A stretch of DNA of 64,000 bases. Source: Flavobacterium granuli (GTDB lineage Bacteria > Bacteroidota > Bacteroidia > Flavobacteriales > Flavobacteriaceae). The stretch is from assembly GCF_900129705.1 (NCBI RefSeq), contig NZ_FQWO01000009.1, positions 103,464-167,463 of the forward strand, given 5' to 3'. Shown here piece after piece: positions 25,985 to 33,258 of the stretch (position 1 is its first letter; each line of letters begins with the position of its first letter). Made by a program: the position numbers and the translations under genes. The notes beneath the pieces were generated by a model that worked only from the letters and a program-made list of their open reading frames with translations, was not told the DNA's origin and did not search any database.

Positions 25985-26078
25985 TGTCAGGAATTGTTAA
26001 AATTGTCGTAATTTAATATGACAAACTGACATTTCAGGCAAACTGACAGACCCAGAAAAGAATCAATTCCCACTGTCA
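25985..26078. promoter_or_regulatory. Cluster of TGTCA/TGACA motifs upstream of dnaK
   Basis: Five exact copies of the pentamer TGTCA or its complement lie at 25985-25989, 26019-26023, 26027-26031, 26044-26048 and 26074-26078. Two form tandem CAAACTGACA repeats 17 bases apart (26022-26031, 26039-26048). AATTGT also recurs at 25982, 25992 and 26001, about one helix turn apart. No CIRCE element is present. A heat-shock regulatory role is plausible but inferred. Confidence 0.4.
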
Positions 26079-26095
26079 TCAGGAGTAAAATACAA

Positions 26096-26183
26096 TTTAG
26101 GAGCCATTCCCGCTATCCGCTCTATCTTTATGTTCTTCAAGAAAGAACATAAAGGATGCCGCTGCTATCGGGGCTAGGGCAAT
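26096..26183. ncRNA. Structured intergenic element with long hairpin
   Basis: The core is a perfect 12-bp stem, CTTTATGTTCTT (26126-26137) with AAGAACATAAAG (26143-26154), around a 5-base loop. GC-richer flanks (ATTCCCGCTATCCGC before, GATGCCGCTGCTATCGGGG after) can extend the stem through CCCG/CGGG and ATCC/GGAT pairings. The flanks look like a repeated intergenic element I associate with Flavobacterium genomes, perhaps one of the Flavobacteria-specific structured RNA motifs in Rfam; I cannot confirm which. The strand is uncertain because both strands fold. The 385-bp gap 25893-26277 holds only this, the dnaK motif cluster and the promoter at 26256. Confidence 0.45.
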
Positions 26184-26255
26184 GCAATCATCAGCACAAT
26201 TGTTTTCAATTGAAAGCTTTTGAGCGAAGCGTGAAATACTTTGTAATCATTTACT

Positions 26256-26263
26256 TATATTTG
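26256..26263 (+). promoter_or_regulatory. Promoter -7 box for the 110-residue protein gene
   Basis: TATATTTG (TAnnTTTG) lies 14 bases before the ATG at 26278, so the leader would be very short. Confidence 0.55.
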
Positions 26264-26277
26264 ATAAAAAAAACGAT

Positions 26278-26610
26278 ATGAAATATTCAACAATTCACTT
26301 AGGCAATAATAAAATAGAAATATTTAATTCGTTTCTGGGCAAAGAAACTATAAAATTAAACGGAGAAATTGTATCTGAAAAAAATTCTATAACAGGAGCT
26401 AAACATAATTTTAAAATAATTGAAAACGACCGCAAAGTAGATTGCAAACTAATTTTAGGCTATGGCGCAAATGGCGTTGTGATGGATTTATATAGAGATA
26501 ACATGCCAATAATTGAATCCCCAAAAAGTTCGTATTTAGTAATAATGTTTCTTTTTATTCTCCTTATTGTTATTATAACATTAACTCAAGTAGCTTTTCA
26601 TTATTCCTGA
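26278..26610 (+). CDS. Hypothetical protein with C-terminal membrane anchor
   Basis: A 110-residue protein I do not recognise. Residues 1 to about 80 are hydrophilic and beta-rich in look (STIHLGNNKIEIFNSFLGKE, then KLILGYGANGVVMDLYRD). A single hydrophobic helix (about 84-105) ends the protein, suggesting a tail-anchored, cytoplasm-facing domain. A perfect -7 box just upstream and normal codon use for the window support it as a real gene. It is monocistronic: the next gene has its own TATATTTG box. Confidence 0.68.
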   Translation: MKYSTIHLGNNKIEIFNSFLGKETIKLNGEIVSEKNSITGAKHNFKIIENDRKVDCKLILGYGANGVVMDLYRDNMPIIESPKSSYLVIMFLFILLIVIITLTQVAFHYS

Positions 26611-26649
26611 AACCTGCTTTTTTTTAAAATAATTACTTATGATCGGGCT

Positions 26650-26657
26650 TATATTTG
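26650..26657 (+). promoter_or_regulatory. Promoter -7 box for the thioesterase-DUF1398-mepB unit
   Basis: TATATTTG lies 30 bases before the ATG at 26688 and is identical to the boxes at 26256, 9386 and 30052. Confidence 0.55.
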
Positions 26658-26687
26658 TAATTTTGATCCACAAAAAAACTTTTAAAA

Positions 26688-27125
26688 ATGGCTACATTTA
26701 GCAAACAACTTTCCTTTCGCTGGTCAGATCTCGACCCTAATTTTCACGTACGCCACAGTGCTTATTATGATTTTGGCGCTCAACATCGTATCGAGATTCT
26801 GGAAAGCCTTGGCTTGACCATGAAAACCTTTCAAAAACAGCATTTTGGCCCTATTCTTTTTAGGGAAGAATGTGTTTTCAGAAAAGAAATAAAACTTTCC
26901 GATAGCATTTTCATGCATACAAAAGTATCTAAAATGAAAGCTGATGCCTCACGCTGGTCCATAGTTCATGAGTTCCGAAATGAAGAAGATTTGCTATGCG
27001 CTACAATCACTGTCGACGGCGCTTGGATGGACACCAAGTTGCGCAAATTAATCGATCCAGTTCCAGAAATCGCCCTAAAAGCCTTGGCTATTTTCCCTAA
27101 AAGTGAGGATTTCATTGCACTCTAA
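26688..27125 (+). CDS. Acyl-CoA thioesterase family protein (hotdog fold)
   Basis: A 145-residue cytoplasmic protein of the 4-hydroxybenzoyl-CoA thioesterase/FatB-like class. The N-terminal FSKQLSFRWSDLDPNFHVRH has the Asp-containing family signature (WSDLDPNFHV), in which the Asp is the usual catalytic residue. The following DFGAQHRIEILESLG is the hotdog helix. Members hydrolyse acyl-CoA or acyl-ACP thioesters; the chain is not predictable. It is the first of three closely spaced small genes, 23 bases before the DUF1398 gene. Confidence 0.85.
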   Translation: MATFSKQLSFRWSDLDPNFHVRHSAYYDFGAQHRIEILESLGLTMKTFQKQHFGPILFREECVFRKEIKLSDSIFMHTKVSKMKADASRWSIVHEFRNEEDLLCATITVDGAWMDTKLRKLIDPVPEIALKALAIFPKSEDFIAL

Positions 27126-27148
27126 TTAACCCAAACAACATTCCAATC

Positions 27149-27538
27149 ATGTTTACAATTGCTCAAATAAAAGAAGCGCATTCCAAAGTTAAATCCGGCG
27201 CTGATTTTCCTAATTATATTCAAGACCTCATCAATTTAGGCGTAAAAGGCTACGACACTTTTGTCCATAACGGTGACACCTCCTATTATGGCGACAACAA
27301 TTACAAAGTAAACTCCGATGAAAAATATGACGAAATAAAAATCGCACCTATTGCTAACAAGGAACGTTTTATTGAATTTCTAGTGATGCATCAGGACGGT
27401 CAAACAGATTACCTTACTTTTTGCAAACAGGCAGCTCAATGTGGTATTGCCAAGTGGCGCATAGACATCATCGAGATGACTTGTACTTATATGGATGCTA
27501 CAGATGCTCCTATTCTGATCGAAAAAATTCAGCTTTAA
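27149..27538 (+). CDS. DUF1398 (YbcV-like) protein
   Basis: A 129-residue small cytoplasmic protein. The N-terminal FTIAQIKEAHSKVKSGADFP, the following LGVKGYDTFVHNGDTSYYG and the Cys-containing TFCKQAAQCGIAKWRID segment match DUF1398, sometimes labelled phage envelope protein after E. coli YbcV. No biochemical role is established for the family. It sits between a thioesterase gene and a mepB-like gene, with 23 and 8 bases between them, so the three are probably one transcript. No phage gene is nearby. Confidence 0.82.
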   Translation: MFTIAQIKEAHSKVKSGADFPNYIQDLINLGVKGYDTFVHNGDTSYYGDNNYKVNSDEKYDEIKIAPIANKERFIEFLVMHQDGQTDYLTFCKQAAQCGIAKWRIDIIEMTCTYMDATDAPILIEKIQL

Positions 27539-27546
27539 ATTTTTAA

Positions 27547-28050
27547 ATGATTCCAAAAGAACTGCTCCTAGCCAAGGAACTAATTTATAATCCTTGTGGG
27601 TTTGTCTGTAGCGAACCGCTTGCAGAAAAAGAAAGCAAAGAATACCAAGCACACACTTTTAGCCTCAACAAACATATAATCTGTTATCGCTTAGCCAAAA
27701 TAACACCTACTAAAACAGGGCAATTTGTGACTTTATGGAAAAGAAGCCCCGATGGTCCTATTGCCCCTTTTCATATTGAAGACAAGATTGATTTTTTTAT
27801 CATCAGTTGTCGAAAAGAAAATAATTTTGGCCAATTTGTTTTTCCAAAAACTGTATTGCAGCACAAAGCTATACTTTCAGATAATTTCAAAGAAGGAAAA
27901 CGAGCCATACGTGTTTATCCTCCTTGGGATCTGGATTTAAACAAGCAAGCTCAAAAAACACAGCAATGGCAACAAGACTATTTCATCGAAATCTCAGAAG
28001 ACAAACCTATTAATATCGAATTGACTCAAAAGTGTTTTGTTGTCGAATGA
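27547..28050 (+). CDS. MepB family protein
   Basis: A 167-residue cytoplasmic protein matching the MepB family (third gene of the Staphylococcus mepRAB drug-efflux locus) over its whole length. Conserved stretches are HTFSLNKHIICYRLAKITPTK, GQFVTLWKR, FHIEDKIDFFIISCRKE, GQFVFPK and AIRVYPPWD. No MATE pump or MarR regulator accompanies it here, so it is not a copy of that drug-efflux operon. It follows the DUF1398 gene by 8 bases. The fold has been compared with nucleic-acid-binding or nuclease-like proteins, but the function is unknown. Confidence 0.84.
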   Translation: MIPKELLLAKELIYNPCGFVCSEPLAEKESKEYQAHTFSLNKHIICYRLAKITPTKTGQFVTLWKRSPDGPIAPFHIEDKIDFFIISCRKENNFGQFVFPKTVLQHKAILSDNFKEGKRAIRVYPPWDLDLNKQAQKTQQWQQDYFIEISEDKPINIELTQKCFVVE

Positions 28051-28194
28051 TGTTCTATTTTAATTGAATTAAAAAGAACACATTAAGATCTTTCCTTTTT
28101 AAGAAACCAATTCCTTTTTTTGATCTATAAAGAAGTTTTCCTTAATCAGAGCGGATAAATTATTTTATCTCTATCTTTAAGTATATTTTTTATC

Positions 28195-29877
28195 ATGGAA
28201 ACATTGGATCATATTTTTAGGCTTCTGGCTGGCATCGGCCTGTTTCTTTTTGCCATGTACTTACTGGAAGAATCGATAAAAAATCTTTCCGGCAGAAGTT
28301 TTAAGCTTTTTTTGCAACGCATTACCAAAAATAAAATTGGAGCAATAAGTGGCGGCGCCATTGTCACGGCAGTTCTTCAAAGTAGCTCTATGGTTTCCTT
28401 TATGGTTTTGGCTTTTGTGGGTGCTGGCGTATTTACGATGAAAAACGCCATGGGCATTATTTTAGGAGCCAATCTTGGAACCACGCTTAACAGCTGGCTC
28501 GTAGCTACTCTTGGCTTTAAAATGGATATTGAAATAGTAGCCTATCCAGCTTTATGTATGGGTGGTTTGCTTCTCATTCTTTTTGGAAGCCGAAAAACCT
28601 TTAAATATCTTTCATTTTTTCTTTTTGGCTTTGGCTTGCTTTTTATTGGCCTTGCCTTTATGAGGACAGCTATGGAAGCACAGGTAAAGATTTTTGATTT
28701 TTCGAAATATGCCGAAATGCCTCTGATTGTTTTTCTCCTTATTGGTTTCATAATCACCATGCTCGTACAATCGAGTTCAGTAACCATGGCACTTACGCTG
28801 AGCGCTCTTCATGTAGGAGCCATTAGTTTCCCCATAGCAGCTGCTACTGTATTGGGTTCTGAAACTGGCACTACCATCAAAATTGTTTTGGGAGCTATTG
28901 GCGGAAACGCTTCCAAAAAAAGAGTAGCTCTTGGTAATTTTCTCTTCAATGTATTTATAACCTTATTTGCTTTTATATTGTTAAAACCTATTCTTTATCT
29001 AATAACCGATATTTTTAACATCAAAGATTCCTTAATAGGACTTGTTACTTTTTCGAGTCTAATCAATCTATTTTCGATTATTATTTTCTTACCCATATTG
29101 GATTATTTTACTCAATTTCTGGAACGCTTTTTCAAAGATACAGATGGAACCATTACAGCCTTCATAGGTAATGCAACCGCTGCCGAGCCATTGACTGCGT
29201 TGGATTTATTTAGACGAGAAACCAACTATTTTATCCATAACTCCATGCTTTTTAATTTGGAACTATTTAAAATTGACAGCCAAAAAATCCAAGGAAATTT
29301 AGACTTCAAAACCATCAATGAAAAACGAAAATACTTTACAAAAAGCACAGTAGAAAAATACGATTTTCTAAAACAACTCCAAGGCGAATTACAAGCGTTT
29401 TATTTGAATCTAAGGCCCAAATTAGAATCAAAACAATATTCTGAATTAAATCAATTAATTTCGGCCGTTCGCAGCTCCATGCATTCCGTAAAAAGCATAA
29501 AAGACATCGGAACCAACATTAGTGATCTAAGAAATTCTTCGAAGGAAATAAAATATAATTTCTTTATTCACCATAAAAAAGAAACTGAAACACTCTATCT
29601 ACAATTGGACGCCCTTCTTACTTTGGAAAAAGAAGCCAGTTTCAAGAATCTTCAATCCCTTTTTGATTCGATACAGCAAAACTACACCGAGGCTCTTAAC
29701 AATTTCTATGCTGAAGCACAAAATGCTCCTATCCAAAATATTGATATTACAACGGTAATCAACTTCAACAGAGAATTATTTACTTCCAATAAAGCGATGT
29801 TGATTGCTCTAAAAGATTTTCTGTTGAAAGAAAAACAAGCTCAAGAATTTAATGAAATTCCAACTTACAAAACTTGA
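28195..29877 (+). CDS. Na+/phosphate cotransporter family protein with PhoU-like C-terminus
   Basis: A 560-residue membrane protein. Residues 1 to about 310 hold eight or so TM segments in two inverted repeats, each with the Na/Pi signature GGAIVTAVLQSSS (about 52-64) and MLVQSSSVTMALTLSALHVG (about 189-208). The C-terminal 240 residues form a charged, helical PhoU-like domain, the usual layout of bacterial NptA/YjbB proteins. It moves phosphate with sodium across the inner membrane; YjbB-type members can export phosphate. A near-consensus box TATCTTTA at 28172-28179 precedes it. It has no pst or pho neighbours. Confidence 0.92.
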   Translation: METLDHIFRLLAGIGLFLFAMYLLEESIKNLSGRSFKLFLQRITKNKIGAISGGAIVTAVLQSSSMVSFMVLAFVGAGVFTMKNAMGIILGANLGTTLNSWLVATLGFKMDIEIVAYPALCMGGLLLILFGSRKTFKYLSFFLFGFGLLFIGLAFMRTAMEAQVKIFDFSKYAEMPLIVFLLIGFIITMLVQSSSVTMALTLSALHVGAISFPIAAATVLGSETGTTIKIVLGAIGGNASKKRVALGNFLFNVFITLFAFILLKPILYLITDIFNIKDSLIGLVTFSSLINLFSIIIFLPILDYFTQFLERFFKDTDGTITAFIGNATAAEPLTALDLFRRETNYFIHNSMLFNLELFKIDSQKIQGNLDFKTINEKRKYFTKSTVEKYDFLKQLQGELQAFYLNLRPKLESKQYSELNQLISAVRSSMHSVKSIKDIGTNISDLRNSSKEIKYNFFIHHKKETETLYLQLDALLTLEKEASFKNLQSLFDSIQQNYTEALNNFYAEAQNAPIQNIDITTVINFNRELFTSNKAMLIALKDFLLKEKQAQEFNEIPTYKT

Positions 29878-30051
29878 TTATTAGAATCATAATTCTCTCA
29901 ACTTCTTCAAATTTGGTAAAATCCATGCTCTTTAAAAGCAAAATAATCCCTTTTAAGGCGTTTACTATCTGATTAATTAAAAACAGGGATATTAATTATT
30001 AAAAACAACATTTGAAAGCGTTTTTCTTAAGATTTCTATATTTCTTTGATA

Positions 30052-30059
30052 TATATTTG
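30052..30059 (+). promoter_or_regulatory. Promoter -7 box for the serine dehydratase gene
   Basis: TATATTTG lies 22 bases before the ATG at 30082. Because the transcript would begin near 30066, the in-frame ATG at 30046 cannot be the start. Confidence 0.6.
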
Positions 30060-30081
30060 TCTTTTAAAACCTTGTTTAGTC

Positions 30082-31509
30082 ATGAAAGAATGTATTTCTG
30101 TTTTCGATATGTTAAAAATTGGTGTTGGTCCTTCAAGTTCACATACCCTTGGTCCTTGGCGTGCCGCCGAACGTTTTTTGGCTGAACTTCGGGATGAAAA
30201 TTTATTACATAAAATTAACAGAGTCAAAGTAGATTTATACGGTTCACTTTCGCTAACCGGAAAAGGACATGCCACTGACTTAGCCGTTATGTTGGGCTTA
30301 AGCGGTCAGGATCCTGAATACATTCCGGTGGAAAATATTGCTGGAATAATAAAAATTATTGAAGATAAAAACGAAATCCGACTCGCAAACGAGTTTACGA
30401 TTCCTTTCTATTTTCTACAGGATATTGCCTTCAATAAAGAATTCCTGCCTTTCCATGCCAATGGCTTGACATTTACCGCTTATTTAGCGGATGAAAAGGA
30501 ATACTCTTCTACCTTTTATTCTATAGGTGGCGGATTTGTAGTCAAAGAAGAACGAGAAAATGCCAAAAAGAATCTCGAAATAGAATGTTCTTTTCCTTTT
30601 CCAATTGATAAAGCGGCCGAGCTTTTAACTTATTGCAAAACCGAAAACAAAAAAATATCGGAAATCGTTTATCAAAACGAGAAATCCATGCGATCAGAAG
30701 AAGTGATTCATCACGAACTCATGCGCATCTGGAGCACCATGCTCGAATGCATGTATATTGGCTGTCATTCTGAAGGAATTCTTCCCGGAGGATTGAACGT
30801 GCGCCGACGAGCATTCGATATGCACCAAAACCTCATTGGTTTATCCAACTATGATTCTCCTCAAAGCTGGCTGGAACAAATCCGACTTACAGAAGTAAAA
30901 TTCCGTCAAATCCTGAAATGGGTAAGCTGTTTTGCATTGGCAGTAAATGAAGTCAATGCGGCCTTAGGACGAATTGTTACCGCTCCTACAAACGGAAGCG
31001 CGGGAGTAATTCCTGCTGTATTGATGTACTATCTGGTAATCGAAAACCATCAAGCGGGAGAAAAAGAAATCAAACAATTCCTTTTGGTTGCCGGAGAAAT
31101 AGGCAGTATTTTCAAAAAAGGTTCTACTATATCAGCCGCAATGGGTGGTTGTCAAGCCGAAATTGGCGTTTCCTCTTCTATGGCAGCGGCCGCTTTATGC
31201 GAATTGATGGGCGGAACCCCTGAGCAAGTACTGATGGCTGCCGAAATCGCAATGGAGCATCATCTGGGATTAACCTGTGATCCTATTGGCGGTTTGGTTC
31301 AAATTCCTTGTATCGAGCGCAACACTATGGGCGCCATAAAAGCCATCAATGCAGCCGAATTAGCCTTAGAAACCGACCCTAAAAATGCCAAAGTTCCCTT
31401 AGACAAAGTAGTCGATACCATGTGGCAAACAGCTAAGGATATGAACAATAAATACAAAGAAACTTCCGAGGGAGGACTGGCAATTGCTGTCAACCTCGCC
31501 GATTGTTAA
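30082..31509 (+). CDS. sdaA: L-serine ammonia-lyase, iron-sulfur type
   Basis: A 475-residue cytoplasmic enzyme deaminating L-serine to pyruvate and ammonia. The N-terminal beta domain ([20 protein letters not shown], residues 4-23) and the C-terminal alpha domain are fused in one chain, as in E. coli SdaA. Cys357 in GGCQAEIG, Cys399 in LTCDPIGG and Cys410 in QIPCIERN match the three cysteines that hold the catalytic 4Fe-4S cluster. The start at 30082 follows from the promoter box and from family alignment. It is alone in its transcription unit and ends before a hairpin terminator. Serine breakdown fits the amino-acid-based metabolism suggested by the many peptidases here. Confidence 0.95.
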   Translation: MKECISVFDMLKIGVGPSSSHTLGPWRAAERFLAELRDENLLHKINRVKVDLYGSLSLTGKGHATDLAVMLGLSGQDPEYIPVENIAGIIKIIEDKNEIRLANEFTIPFYFLQDIAFNKEFLPFHANGLTFTAYLADEKEYSSTFYSIGGGFVVKEERENAKKNLEIECSFPFPIDKAAELLTYCKTENKKISEIVYQNEKSMRSEEVIHHELMRIWSTMLECMYIGCHSEGILPGGLNVRRRAFDMHQNLIGLSNYDSPQSWLEQIRLTEVKFRQILKWVSCFALAVNEVNAALGRIVTAPTNGSAGVIPAVLMYYLVIENHQAGEKEIKQFLLVAGEIGSIFKKGSTISAAMGGCQAEIGVSSSMAAAALCELMGGTPEQVLMAAEIAMEHHLGLTCDPIGGLVQIPCIERNTMGAIKAINAAELALETDPKNAKVPLDKVVDTMWQTAKDMNNKYKETSEGGLAIAVNLADC

Positions 31510-31574
31510 AACAAAGCAGCGTTTGTCATCGCTAACAGCAGTGTTAAGCTCTGAAAAACAACTTCAATTTAAAG

Positions 31575-31607
31575 AAAGGGATTCCACAAAAGTCGAATCC
31601 TTTTTTT
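31575..31607 (+). terminator. Rho-independent terminator after sdaA
   Basis: GGATTC (31579-31584) pairs with GAATCC (31595-31600), extended by A/T pairs and followed by seven Ts. Confidence 0.75.
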
Positions 31608-31659
31608 GTTGCATCCAAATTTGTTTTATTACTTTTACAACTCCTAAAAAAAGAACAGA

Positions 31660-32478
31660 ATGTCTGTAGCAAAAAAAGATTACAAAAGAATTACCACAAA
31701 GTCGCTAATCGAGATGAAAGCCCATGGCGAGAAAATCTCTATGTTGACGGCTTATGATTATACAATGGCCAAAATTGTGGATACCGCCGGTATCGATGTT
31801 ATCCTTGTTGGGGATTCGGCCTCGAATGTTATGGCAGGTCACGAAACGACTTTGCCCATTACATTAGACCAAATGATCTACCACGCTTCCTCGGTGGTTC
31901 GGGCAATAGAGAGAGCTTTAGTGGTGGTTGATTTGCCTTTTGGCAGTTATCAATCAGACCCTAAAGAAGCTTTGCGTTCTTCGATCAGAATTATGAAAGA
32001 AAGTGGTGGACATGCCGTAAAACTGGAAGGCGGAAAAGAAATTAAGGAATCGATCAAAAAGATATTAAACGCCGGAATTCCTGTGATGGGACATTTAGGT
32101 TTAACACCTCAATCCATCTATAAATTCGGAACTTATACCGTTCGTGCCAAAGAAGAAGAAGAAGCCGATAAATTGATTGAAGATGCCAAACTACTGGAAA
32201 GACTGGGCTGTTTTGCACTGGTTTTAGAAAAAATCCCTGCTGATTTAGCCGAAAAAGTAGCCAAAAGCATTTCGATTCCGGTAATTGGAATTGGAGCCGG
32301 TGGCGGAGTTGACGGTCAAGTACTTGTCATTCACGATATGCTGGGAATGAATAATGAATTTAGCCCACGCTTTTTACGCCGCTATATGAACCTTTACGAA
32401 GACATGACTTCAGCCATTGGTCAATATGTTGCCGATGTGAAATCCAGTGATTTCCCAAATGAAAAAGAGCAATATTAA
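31660..32478 (+). CDS. panB: 3-methyl-2-oxobutanoate hydroxymethyltransferase
   Basis: A 272-residue TIM-barrel enzyme that transfers a hydroxymethyl group from 5,10-methylenetetrahydrofolate to alpha-ketoisovalerate, giving ketopantoate, the first step of pantothenate and CoA synthesis. Signatures: [20 protein letters not shown] (about 25-44), [20 protein letters not shown] (metal- and substrate-binding region with GDS and the Glu/Thr loop), VKLEGG near 125 and [12 protein letters not shown] near 145. Length is standard. A box TACTTTTA (31630-31637), one base from consensus, lies 23 bases upstream. The pseudouridine synthase gene follows 39 bases later and may be co-transcribed. Confidence 0.96.
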   Translation: MSVAKKDYKRITTKSLIEMKAHGEKISMLTAYDYTMAKIVDTAGIDVILVGDSASNVMAGHETTLPITLDQMIYHASSVVRAIERALVVVDLPFGSYQSDPKEALRSSIRIMKESGGHAVKLEGGKEIKESIKKILNAGIPVMGHLGLTPQSIYKFGTYTVRAKEEEEADKLIEDAKLLERLGCFALVLEKIPADLAEKVAKSISIPVIGIGAGGGVDGQVLVIHDMLGMNNEFSPRFLRRYMNLYEDMTSAIGQYVADVKSSDFPNEKEQY

Positions 32479-32484
32479 TTTTCT

Positions 32485-32520
32485 AATTTGAAAATGTAAC
32501 TATTCGAAAATTTGAAAATG
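32485..32520 (+). repeat. Direct repeat around the rluA-like start codon
   Basis: AATTTGAAAATG occurs at 32485-32496 and again at 32509-32520, 24 bases apart. The second copy contains the used start codon. In the first copy the ATG (32494-32496) is followed at once by TAA, a start-stop pair. Confidence 0.6.
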
Positions 32521-33207
32521 AAGATTATATCTAATAAAACAAACCTGCAAATCCTCCATGAAGACAATCACATCATTGTGGTTAATAAGCGTGTTGGTGA
32601 TCTTGTACAAGGCGATAAAACAGGTGACAAACCGCTGAGCGAAGTTGTCAAAGAATACCTTAAAGAGAAATACAATAAACCGGGGGAAGTTTTTCTTGGC
32701 GTTGTCCACAGATTAGACAGACCCACAACCGGAATCGTAGTTTTTGCAAGAACCTCAAAAGCCTTAACCCGATTAAACGAATTGTTTAAAAATAGGGAAA
32801 CCCAAAAAACATATTGGGCAGTGGTAAAGAACAAACCGCCCAAAACTGAGGACAAGTTGATCCATTTTTTGAAAAGAAATGAGAAAAATAATACCTCTAA
32901 AGCGCATCTTAAAGAAGTCCCTGACAGTAAATCAGCCAGTCTGGATTATAAAATAATCAAGGAACTCAATAATTATTTCGCTTTAGAAATCAATCTGCAT
33001 ACCGGTCGTCATCATCAAATTAGGGCGCAACTTTCGGCAATTGGTTCCCCAATAAAAGGTGATCTTAAATATGGTTTTGACCGAAGCAATCCCGACGGTG
33101 GTATTCATCTGCACGCCCGAAAATTGGTTTTTATTCATCCCGTTTCAAAAGAAAGCATCGAAATCATAGCGCCAGTTCCTGATGATGTGATATGGAATGC
33201 TGTTTAG
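32518..33207 (+). CDS. RluA family pseudouridine synthase
   Basis: A 229-residue cytoplasmic enzyme that isomerises uridine to pseudouridine in rRNA or tRNA. The signature HRLDRPTTGIVVFARTSKAL starts at His64, with catalytic Asp67. Further family motifs are KTYWAVV near 100, and LHTGRHHQIRAQLSAIGSP with GDLKYG near 160-185. It lacks the N-terminal S4 domain of RluB/D-type enzymes and is short, like RluA/TruC or YqcB-type members, so the target cannot be named. The ATG at 32518 is preferred over the TTG at 32512. It lies close behind panB. Confidence 0.92.
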   Translation: MKIISNKTNLQILHEDNHIIVVNKRVGDLVQGDKTGDKPLSEVVKEYLKEKYNKPGEVFLGVVHRLDRPTTGIVVFARTSKALTRLNELFKNRETQKTYWAVVKNKPPKTEDKLIHFLKRNEKNNTSKAHLKEVPDSKSASLDYKIIKELNNYFALEINLHTGRHHQIRAQLSAIGSPIKGDLKYGFDRSNPDGGIHLHARKLVFIHPVSKESIEIIAPVPDDVIWNAV

Positions 33208-33258
33208 AAATAGTACTTTTTTTTTAATTTTAACCCTAACAGATTCAAATTTAATTTT

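Noticed and set aside
25893..26277. CIRCE/HrcA operator upstream of dnaK
   Set aside because: No TTAGCACTC-N9-GAGTGCTAA or close variant is present.
27149..28050. Prophage remnant suggested by the phage envelope name of DUF1398
   Set aside because: No other phage gene, integrase or attachment repeat is nearby, and the name derives only from an E. coli prophage homologue.
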